A DNA stretch of 6,495 bases from the NCBI GenBank assembly GCA_026785785.1, contig JAJAZI010000008.1, positions 1 to 6,495 of the forward strand, written 5' to 3'. This DNA comes from Microbacteriaceae bacterium. Lineage in GTDB: Bacteria; Actinomycetota; Actinomycetes; Actinomycetales; Microbacteriaceae. The translations under genes were made by a program, and so were the position numbers. Under the pieces are notes generated by a model. The model saw only the letters and a list, made by a program, of their open reading frames with translations, did not search any database and was not told where the DNA came from. This document shows, piece after piece, positions 1 through 4,909 of the stretch (positions are counted from its first letter, which is position 1; each line of letters starts with the position of its first letter).

Positions 1-10
1 GCACTTTTCG

Positions 11-26
11 TTTGTTCACGAACAAA
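11..26. promoter_or_regulatory. Palindromic operator candidate upstream of the ADC-fold gene
   Basis: TTTGTTC-AC-GAACAAA is a perfect 7-bp inverted repeat with a 2-bp spacer, ending 28 bp before the ATG at 55. A second, overlapping dyad, TTCGT-N6-ACGAA, occupies 7-22. The half-site TTGTTC is shared with the palindromes at 2363-2384 and 6177-6196, but the spacer differs (2 rather than 6 bp), so the same protein may not bind it in the same way. A further TGTTCG half-site lies at 31-36. The palindrome covers the region where a -35 box would be expected, which would suit repression. Function is inferred from symmetry and position only. Confidence 0.5.
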
Positions 27-40
27 AGGCTGTTCGGGGT

Positions 41-46
41 TAGAAT
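41..46 (+). promoter_or_regulatory. -10 box (TAGAAT), possible leaderless promoter
   Basis: TAGAAT matches the sigma-70-type -10 consensus at five of six positions and ends 8 bp before the ATG at 55. Transcription would then start at or within a base or two of the start codon. There is no Shine-Dalgarno sequence between 41 and 54. Both facts fit a leaderless mRNA, a common arrangement in actinobacteria. No good -35 box is visible at the right spacing; that stretch is taken up by the palindrome at 11-26. Confidence 0.5.
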
Positions 47-54
47 CTGGCGCT

Positions 55-864
55 ATGACTGCTCTCCACGGATTCCTGCCGCCGCTGACGCCGAAGGGCT
101 CGAGTTCGCTCGTGCCGAACCCACCCTGGTACTACTCGGGAACACTGCTCACCGTCGAGTACCTGACCGACCCGGCGAACGTGCGCGCGATCCTGCCGGA
201 CGACATCGACCTTGCCCCGGACCGGCCCGGCGCGGTCGCTCTCATCTGGGCCGACTGGCAGTCCTGCAGCGAGGGCGGCCTCGAACTGCTCGACCCGATC
301 CGCTCGCAGTACCTCGAGGCCTTCGCCGTCGTGCGCTGCGCCCACCAGGGCGTCACCTACAGCCGCTGTGTCGCGATCTGGGTTACGAAGGACTTCGCGA
401 TCGGTCGCGGCTGGTTCCAGGGCTACCCGAAGAAGTTCGGCTCGATCCACGTCACGCGCCTGTTCAACCGCGGCAAGGCGACCCCGAGACTCGAGAACGG
501 GGCCCAGCTCGGCGCATCCCTCTCGGCCTACGACCACCGCCTCGCGAGCGCCGTCGTCACGCTGCGCGAGCCGTCGGAGGACAACGGCTTCGTCAACGGA
601 CACAGAATGCTGCACAACCGCTTCATGCCGTCGATCGCGACCGGCGGCGGCATGTCACTCGACCAGCTCGTGTCGATGGGAGGCGTCGACCTCGACCTCG
701 GGCCGGCCTGGCGCGGCGACGCGGAGCTGAGCCTCGCCGACTCGCAGTGGGACGAGCTCGGGTCGCTGCTTCCTGTCGACGAGGTGCTCGGCGGCTACTA
801 CCGCGAGGTCGGCACGACCTTCGCCGGCGGCGAGCTCGTCGCCGACCGGTCCCAGCCGGTGTAG
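55..864 (+). CDS. Acetoacetate decarboxylase-fold family protein
   Basis: A 269-residue protein of the acetoacetate decarboxylase (ADC) superfamily, whose members form a Schiff base between an active-site lysine and a keto substrate. The signature GYPKKFG lies at residues 123-129; Lys126 matches catalytic Lys115 of the Clostridium acetobutylicum enzyme and Lys127 matches Lys116, which lowers its pKa. By eye, Glu73 (SCSEGG) falls at the position of Glu76. The segment PPWYYSGTLLTVEYLTD (residues 23-39) aligns with the clostridial N-terminus, but the position of Arg29, reported to be important in the clostridial active site, is not an arginine. The substrate is therefore probably not acetoacetate; decarboxylation, aldol-type or dehydration chemistry are all possible. 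No signal peptide or membrane segment is seen, so it is likely cytosolic. The ATG is placed by homology and by the -10 box 8 bp upstream; no ribosome binding site is present. It is convergent with the GS-like gene. Confidence 0.85.
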   Translation: MTALHGFLPPLTPKGSSSLVPNPPWYYSGTLLTVEYLTDPANVRAILPDDIDLAPDRPGAVALIWADWQSCSEGGLELLDPIRSQYLEAFAVVRCAHQGVTYSRCVAIWVTKDFAIGRGWFQGYPKKFGSIHVTRLFNRGKATPRLENGAQLGASLSAYDHRLASAVVTLREPSEDNGFVNGHRMLHNRFMPSIATGGGMSLDQLVSMGGVDLDLGPAWRGDAELSLADSQWDELGSLLPVDEVLGGYYREVGTTFAGGELVADRSQPV

Positions 865-923
865 CGCGGGCGCGGGCATGAGCGCGCATGCTGGTCACTC
901 GCGTACCTGCGATTACCGCCGCG

Positions 924-940
924 CGGGTGAACAACACCCG
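924..940. terminator. Small hairpin in the convergent gap
   Basis: CGGGTG-AACAA-CACCCG forms a perfect 6-bp stem with a 5-nt loop between the stop of the ADC-fold gene and the stop of the GS-like gene. There is no T-tract on either side, so intrinsic termination is uncertain. It may work with the larger hairpin 15 bp downstream. Confidence 0.35.
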
Positions 941-955
941 AGTGAGGCGCTCGGG

Positions 956-981
956 GGCACGCGGCGGGCCAACCGCGTGCC
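956..981. terminator. Bidirectional terminator candidate (9-bp stem)
   Basis: GGCACGCGG at 956-964 and CCGCGTGCC at 973-981 form a perfect 9-bp GC-rich stem with an 8-nt loop. It sits 15 bp from the stop of the GS-like gene and about 90 bp from the stop of the ADC-fold gene, where convergent transcripts must end. Neither strand has a T-run after the stem; tail-less hairpins are common in high-GC actinobacteria. The rest of the 865-996 gap holds no gene that I can see. Confidence 0.5.
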
Positions 982-996
982 ACGCCGGCCGCAGCG

Positions 997-2346
997 TCAG
1001 TAGGCCTCGAGGTACTCGTCGAGCTCCCACTGGGTCACGTCGCGGGTGTCGGGGTGCTCGACCTCGTCCTCGTAGCGCGCCACCTCGTCGCGCTTGAGCA
1101 GCACGAAGACGTCAACGAGGGCCGCGCCGAGGCAGTCCCTCATGAAGGCGTCCGTCTCGAGCGCGTCGAGGGCGACCGTGAGGGTGGTCGGCAGGACGTC
1201 CGCCGACTCGTTCTCGTACGACCAGCCCTCCGCGCTCGGAGGGGCCGGGAGTGACCGCTCGATGCCATCCAGGGCCGCGGCAAGCACCGAGGCGATGATC
1301 AGGTACGGATTGGCGGCGCCGTCGCCGACCCGGACCTCGAGCCTGGTGCCCGACCCGCGCTCGGGCGGCACGCGCAGCATCGAGCTGCGGTTGTCGTGAC
1401 CCCAGTTGGCCCGGTACGGCGCGAGGGTGTCGGGGCCGAGCCGCTTGTAAGCGTTCACGGTCGGGTTGGTGAAGGCCACGAGCGATGCGGCGTGGCCGAG
1501 GATTCCGGCGATCATGTTGTCGGCGGTGCCGGACAACTCGCCCTCCGGCGTCACCATGAGGTTGCGTCCGGATTCGTCGGTTACCGAGAAGTGCAGGTGG
1601 AAACCGCTGCCACCCTCGTCGGTCCACGGCTTGCCGAGGAAGGTCGCGAGCTGGCCGGTGCGGGTGACGATGTCCTTGACCGCGGTCTTGAACAGGAATG
1701 TGCGGTCGGCCGCCCTCAGCGCCTCGCCGTGCCAGAGGTTGATCTCGTACTGGGACGGGCTGAACTCGTGGTTGCCGGCGAAGACGCCGATGTCCATCTG
1801 GTCCAGCATCCGCAACAGGTGCAGGAAGGTGCCCTTCGGGTCGACGCAGGCGCCGGCCGTGTACACGCGACCGGTGCCCTCGATCACGCGCCGCCAGCCG
1901 TTTTCGCCGCGCTCGGCGATGTAGAACTCGAGTTCCGGTCCGACGACCGGCACGAGGCCGAGCTTCGTGTACCGCTCGATCACTCCCTTGAGCACCGTCC
2001 TGGGCGACAGCACGCTGGCGGAGCCGTCCGGATCGAAGGCGTCGGCGAGCGCGAGAGCCACCCCCGGTTCCCACGGCATGAGCGTGACGGTGGACGGATC
2101 GACCCTCATGATGAGGTCGGGCAGCCCCGACGACATGATGTCGTTGCCGTCGAGCACTCCCCCGCGGGTCGTCGTGACCCAGACGCCCTGACAGAAGGTC
2201 GCGCCCTTCGCCGCCGAGCTCTCGAGCTGGCTGACGAGGAGGTCTTTCGCCCGTGTCGTTCCCAGGATGTCGGCGTAAATGAGGCGAAGTACATCGATGC
2301 CTCGTGAGGCAAGTTCCAAGCGCAGAGCAGCTACATCGGTACCCAT
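997..2346 (-). CDS. Glutamine synthetase-like gamma-glutamyl-amide ligase
   Basis: A 449-residue member of the GlnA fold family, full length for the type. Metal and glutamate ligands are present: GPELEFY (Glu138, Glu140), GNHEFSPSQYE (Glu194, Glu201), GSGFHLHFS (His250), DNRSSMLRVP (318-327) and RLEVR (Glu337, Arg339). Three features of true type I glutamine synthetase are missing. There is no DGSS motif, so no Asp50, in the 48-75 region. PGYEAP is replaced by PDTLAP, putting Leu308 where the ammonium-binding Glu327 would be. There is no NLYDLP adenylylation site. This pattern is typical of ligases that join glutamate to an organic amine (PuuA, IpuC, AtdA1/TdnQ, actinobacterial GlnA3/GlnA4) rather than to ammonia. 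ATP dependence and cytosolic location follow from the family. The start is fixed by GGAGG ending 6 bp before the ATG. A promoter and palindrome lie just upstream, and a GATase-like gene is divergent from it. The amine substrate cannot be told. Confidence 0.9.
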   Translation of the reverse strand: MGTDVAALRLELASRGIDVLRLIYADILGTTRAKDLLVSQLESSAAKGATFCQGVWVTTTRGGVLDGNDIMSSGLPDLIMRVDPSTVTLMPWEPGVALALADAFDPDGSASVLSPRTVLKGVIERYTKLGLVPVVGPELEFYIAERGENGWRRVIEGTGRVYTAGACVDPKGTFLHLLRMLDQMDIGVFAGNHEFSPSQYEINLWHGEALRAADRTFLFKTAVKDIVTRTGQLATFLGKPWTDEGGSGFHLHFSVTDESGRNLMVTPEGELSGTADNMIAGILGHAASLVAFTNPTVNAYKRLGPDTLAPYRANWGHDNRSSMLRVPPERGSGTRLEVRVGDGAANPYLIIASVLAAALDGIERSLPAPPSAEGWSYENESADVLPTTLTVALDALETDAFMRDCLGAALVDVFVLLKRDEVARYEDEVEHPDTRDVTQWELDEYLEAY

Positions 2347-2362
2347 TTATCCTCCGGAGATA

Positions 2363-2384
2363 AATCGTTCGGCCATGAACGATT
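2363..2384. promoter_or_regulatory. Operator candidate, ATCGTTC-N6-GAACGAT palindrome
   Basis: AATCGTTC at 2363-2370 and GAACGATT at 2377-2384 are perfect 8-bp inverted arms around GGCCAT. It lies between the divergent GS-like and GATase-like genes and starts 6 bp downstream of the -10 box of the GS-like promoter, so a bound repressor would cover the transcription start. It could also reach a weak forward promoter (GATACT at 2390-2395) for the GATase-like gene. Its layout, ATnGTTC-N6-GAACnAT, matches the palindrome at 6177-6196 in front of the P450 operon. Confidence 0.65.
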
Positions 2385-2390
2385 AGTGCG

Positions 2391-2418
2391 ATACTAGGCC
2401 AGATCCGCCGAACCGCAA
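2391..2418 (-). promoter_or_regulatory. Promoter of the GS-like gene
   Basis: Read on the minus strand, TTGCGG (2418-2413) and TAGTAT (2396-2391) are separated by 16 bp, giving a reasonable sigma-70-type -35/-10 pair. The predicted start of transcription, around 2384-2386, is at the edge of the palindrome at 2363-2384. The 5' leader would be about 40 nt and carries the GGAGG ribosome binding site. Confidence 0.5.
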
Positions 2419-2432
2419 GCTAGGGAGCCCGC

Positions 2433-3164
2433 GTGAAAGCCCTCTTCGTGCAGCACGACCATGTGACGTCGTCCGGTCCCATCGCCGACCGGCTCCGCCA
2501 TCACGGCTTCGAGGTCGACGAGATCCTCGTCGTGGATGCGCGCAATTTCAGCACTCCCAACGTGCGGTTCGACTTCCCCGACCTCGCCGGCTACGACCTC
2601 GTCGTGCCGCTCGGCGCACCGTGGGGCGCGTGGGACGACGAGTCGATCGGGCGGTGGCTCACGCCGGAGGTCGAATGGCTCCGCACGGCCGTGCTCGCGG
2701 ATGTCCCCGTGCTCGGCGTGTGTTTCGGCGGGCAGCTTCTCTCCCGCGCGCTCGGCGGCACGGTCGCCCCCGCCCCGAAGGCCGAGATCGGCTGGACCCC
2801 GATCCACAGCGACGACCAGTCGCTGATCGGCCCGGGGCCGTGGTTCCAGTTCCACTACGACCGATGGACGTTGCCCGCGGGCGCCACGGAACTCGCGCGC
2901 AATGCCGCGGCATCCCAGGCCTTCCGCTTCGGACGCAGCCTCGCGGTGCAGTTCCACCCCGAGCTCGACGCCGACACCCTGCAGGGCTGGCTGGCCGAGG
3001 GCGGCGCCACCAAGGTCATCGCCGACGGGCAGGACCCCGTCGCACTGCTGGCCCACACGCGGGCAGAGGAGGGCGCGGCGCGCGAGCGGACCTATGCACT
3101 CGTCGACGCCTTCCTCGAGAGGATCGCGATGCTGCGGCCGGCCGCGTCACCGACCCAGGGCTGA
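2433..3164 (+). CDS. Class I glutamine amidotransferase-like hydrolase
   Basis: A 243-residue GATase class I protein (GMP-synthase glutaminase-like). The nucleophile elbow GVCFGGQ (residues 95-101) gives Cys97, and QFHPE (173-177) gives His175 and Glu177, so the catalytic triad looks complete. An early GAPWGAW (61-67) fits the oxyanion-loop region of the family. No synthase or other acceptor domain is fused, so it acts as a stand-alone amidase or with a separate partner. Its position divergent from a GS-like ligase, over a shared palindrome, recalls pairs in which such a protein hydrolyses the gamma-glutamyl product (PuuD with PuuA, AtdA2 with AtdA1). That role is inferred. The start is GTG, chosen because AGGGAG lies 5 bp before it. 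An alternative is a general glutaminase of the GuaA type. The gene runs into the repeat-filled convergent gap. Confidence 0.87.
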   Translation: MKALFVQHDHVTSSGPIADRLRHHGFEVDEILVVDARNFSTPNVRFDFPDLAGYDLVVPLGAPWGAWDDESIGRWLTPEVEWLRTAVLADVPVLGVCFGGQLLSRALGGTVAPAPKAEIGWTPIHSDDQSLIGPGPWFQFHYDRWTLPAGATELARNAAASQAFRFGRSLAVQFHPELDADTLQGWLAEGGATKVIADGQDPVALLAHTRAEEGAARERTYALVDAFLERIAMLRPAASPTQG

Positions 3165-3165
3165 C

Positions 3166-3236
3166 GCTCTCATTATTCAGGAGTGAAAGCTTTCATAATT
3201 CAGGAGTGAAAGCTTTCATAATTCAGGAGTGAAAGC
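3166..3236. repeat. Three tandem 23-bp repeats (CATWATTCAGGAGTG core)
   Basis: Units at 3166-3188, 3189-3211 and 3212-3234, followed by GC at 3235-3236, begin 1 bp after the stop codon of the GATase-like gene. Units 2 and 3 are identical; unit 1 differs at two positions (GCTCT for GCTTT, CATTATT for CATAATT). The junctions create the palindrome TGAAAGCTTTCA at 3184-3195 and 3207-3218. The block is AT-richer than its surroundings. The same 20-bp core occurs twice in inverted orientation at 3378-3397 and 3441-3460, so left and right copies could pair across the gap. No start codon and ribosome site pair makes it a plausible gene. Confidence 0.9.
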
Positions 3237-3240
3237 GGCA

Positions 3241-3317
3241 GTTTCGGCCGAGACCAGCATCCGGCACCCTCGCCGGGCGCTCCCGAGGCGTTCGCGCACC
3301 CGGGAGGGGACCGAAAC
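3241..3317. repeat. Nested dyads at the centre of the convergent gap
   Basis: GTTTCGG (3241-3247) is inverted at 3311-3317 (CCGAAAC), and inside it CTCCCG (3280-3285) is inverted at 3301-3306 (CGGGAG) with a 15-nt loop. These lie between the outward repeat blocks at 3166-3236 and 3357-3484, making a roughly concentric set of dyads about position 3290-3305. The inner stem may help terminate the convergent genes. I see no gene in 3237-3356. Confidence 0.5.
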
Positions 3318-3356
3318 GGGCAATTCGCGGCAGGTCGGGCAAGAAAACCGTGGGCG

Positions 3357-3484
3357 CGGCTCAGCCCCACCTCTGGCACTCCTGAATAATGAAAGCGAAA
3401 CTCGCCCGGCAGATCAGCCACGGCACCGCCCCACCACTGGCACTCCTGAATAATGAAAGCGAAACTCGCCCCGTCGATCGGCCG
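3357..3484. repeat. Tandem duplication of a 64-bp unit carrying the inverted core repeat
   Basis: Two copies, 3357-3420 and 3421-3484, are in direct tandem with a 64-bp period. A 35-bp stretch (3373-3407 and 3437-3471) is identical in both and extends to 44 bp with one mismatch (from 3364 and 3428); the remaining parts differ at scattered positions. A third copy begins at 3485 (CGGCTCAGC, like CGGCTCAGC at 3357-3365) and contains the stop codon of the decarboxylase gene at 3489-3491. Each full copy holds CACTCCTGAATAATGAAAGC, the reverse complement of the left-hand repeat core with one mismatch per pair. Confidence 0.85.
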
Positions 3485-3488
3485 CGGC

Positions 3489-4901
3489 TCAGCGCAGCGT
3501 ATCGAGCACCTCGATCACGGCGCGCGGGTCGGTGGCGGGGTTCACGAACGCGAGGCGTAGCACGGTGCGCCCGTGCCACTTGGTCGGCACGCACAGCATC
3601 CGTCCGGTCACGGCCGCCTCATGCGACCACTCGCTGTACTGCGCGTCGGTGTAGCCCGGCCGCTCGAAGATCACGACCGACAGCTCCACCTCGCACAACA
3701 GCAGGAGGTGGTCGGATGCCCGGATCGCCTCGGCGACCTCGTGCGCCGTCGATATCGAGCGCTCGATCGCGTCGCGGTAGCGGTCGGTGCCGTGCGTGGC
3801 GAGGCTGAACCAGAACGGCAGGCCGCGCGCCCGCCGGGAGAGGTGCAGGGCGAGCTCGCTCGGGTTCCACGATTCCCGATCGACGTGATCGAGGTAGCTC
3901 GCGTGCTGCGAGTGGGTGGCCCGGGCGAGCTGCGGATCGCGGTAGACGAGCGCGCAGCAGTCGTACGGGGCGAAGAGCCACTTGTGCGGGTCGACGATGA
4001 AGCTGTCGGCGCGCTCGATGCCGTCGAAGCGGTACCGCACGCTCGGCGCGGCGAGCCCTGCGCCGCCGTAAGCGCCGTCGACGTGCAACCAGACTCCGAA
4101 CTCCTCGCAGACGTCCGCGATGGCGGCGAGGTCGTCGACGATGCCCTCGTTGGTCGTGCCGGCGGATGCGACGACCGCGAAGACGTCGGGCGACCGCTCG
4201 AGTTCGGCGCGCAGGGCGGGCCCGGTGAGGTGCCCGCGCTCGTCGACCGGGACGTCGAGGATATCGACGTCGAGCGCCCGCGCGGCGGTCTGGATCGACG
4301 AGTGCGCGTTGGCGGAGCAGGCGAGCTTCCAGCCTCCGGGCGGGCGGGAGCCGCGGCGGGTGAGCGCCGTCTCGCGCGCGGTGAGCAGAGCGGAGAGGTT
4401 GCCCGAGGTGCCGCCGGAGACGAAGCATCCGCCCGCCCCCTCCGGCCAGCCGAGCAGCCCGACGAGCCAGGCGATGGCCTCGTTCTCGGCGAAGATCGCG
4501 CCGGCGCCGGCCTCCCAGAGCCCGCCGAAGATGTTCGCGGAGCTCGTCACGAAGTCGAAGGCGATCGCGGCGCGCGTCGGGGCGGCTGCGATGTAGGCGA
4601 GGTTGAGCGGATCGTCCTGCGAGCGGGTCGCTGGCTCGAGCACGCGGTCGAAGACGTCGAGCGCCGCCGCTCCCCCGATCCCGGATGCCGTGATCGTCGG
4701 CCCGGCATCCGCTGCAAGCTCCGAGGCGGAGCGCGCGGTGGAGAGCGGGTCGGTGTGCCGCACGACCCGCTTGGCGGACCAGTCGAGGGCGAGGTTGACG
4801 ACGTCGGACTCGTCACCCCAGATCGGATGCGGGAAGGTCGCGTGCGGGTCGGCGAGCGCCGCCCGCTGATCGCCGGCCGCAGCCGGTTCTGTCGTCGTCA
4901 T
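3489..4901 (-). CDS. PLP-dependent group II amino acid decarboxylase
   Basis: A 470-residue protein of the glutamate/aromatic amino acid decarboxylase family (fold type I, cofactor pyridoxal phosphate). Visible elements are SGGTSGNLSA (162-171, phosphate contacts), His200 in ANAHSS (ring stacking), AGTTNEGIVDD (247-257), Asp275 in HVDGAYGG (pyridine nitrogen) and Lys307 in DPHKW (Schiff base). Tyr336 (ASYLDH) aligns with the mobile-loop tyrosine of DOPA decarboxylase, which favours decarboxylation; the aldehyde-forming relatives have Phe there. RRARGLPFWFSLATHG (356-371) matches the family's RRFRALKLWF segment. The likely reaction is an L-amino acid to an amine and CO2; the substrate (aromatic, diaminobutyrate or other) is not decidable. 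It is the second gene of an operon: its ATG lies 8 bp after the P450 stop, with an AAGGAA ribosome site overlapping that stop. The gene ends inside the edge of the 64-bp repeat array. Confidence 0.9.
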   Translation of the reverse strand: MTTTEPAAAGDQRAALADPHATFPHPIWGDESDVVNLALDWSAKRVVRHTDPLSTARSASELAADAGPTITASGIGGAAALDVFDRVLEPATRSQDDPLNLAYIAAAPTRAAIAFDFVTSSANIFGGLWEAGAGAIFAENEAIAWLVGLLGWPEGAGGCFVSGGTSGNLSALLTARETALTRRGSRPPGGWKLACSANAHSSIQTAARALDVDILDVPVDERGHLTGPALRAELERSPDVFAVVASAGTTNEGIVDDLAAIADVCEEFGVWLHVDGAYGGAGLAAPSVRYRFDGIERADSFIVDPHKWLFAPYDCCALVYRDPQLARATHSQHASYLDHVDRESWNPSELALHLSRRARGLPFWFSLATHGTDRYRDAIERSISTAHEVAEAIRASDHLLLLCEVELSVVIFERPGYTDAQYSEWSHEAAVTGRMLCVPTKWHGRTVLRLAFVNPATDPRAVIEVLDTLR

Positions 4902-4909
4902 GCCGTTCC

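Noticed and set aside
12..881. Alternative frame overlapping the ADC-fold gene and starting in its promoter
   Set aside because: Arg/Pro-rich translation without motifs; the frame starting at 55 carries the GYPKK signature and family-length protein.
1396..2307. Forward open frame opposite the GS-like gene
   Set aside because: No recognisable motif, skewed composition, fully inside a well-supported gene on the other strand.
3181..3236. GGAGTGAAAGC in the repeats as a copied GATase start region (GTGAAAGCC at 2433)
   Set aside because: Similarity is limited to about 8 bases and the flanks do not match; chance is sufficient.
3166..3484. CRISPR array
   Set aside because: The left units are directly abutting with no spacers, the right units are inverted relative to them with a 64-bp period of near-identical sequence, and there are no cas genes.
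3166..3484. Insertion sequence remnant
   Set aside because: No transposase fragment and no target-site duplication seen; a non-coding repeat element remains possible and is listed as a finding instead.
3200..3594. Small open frames running through the repeat region on both strands
   Set aside because: They are produced by the repeats themselves, end in or overlap neighbouring genes and have no family resemblance.
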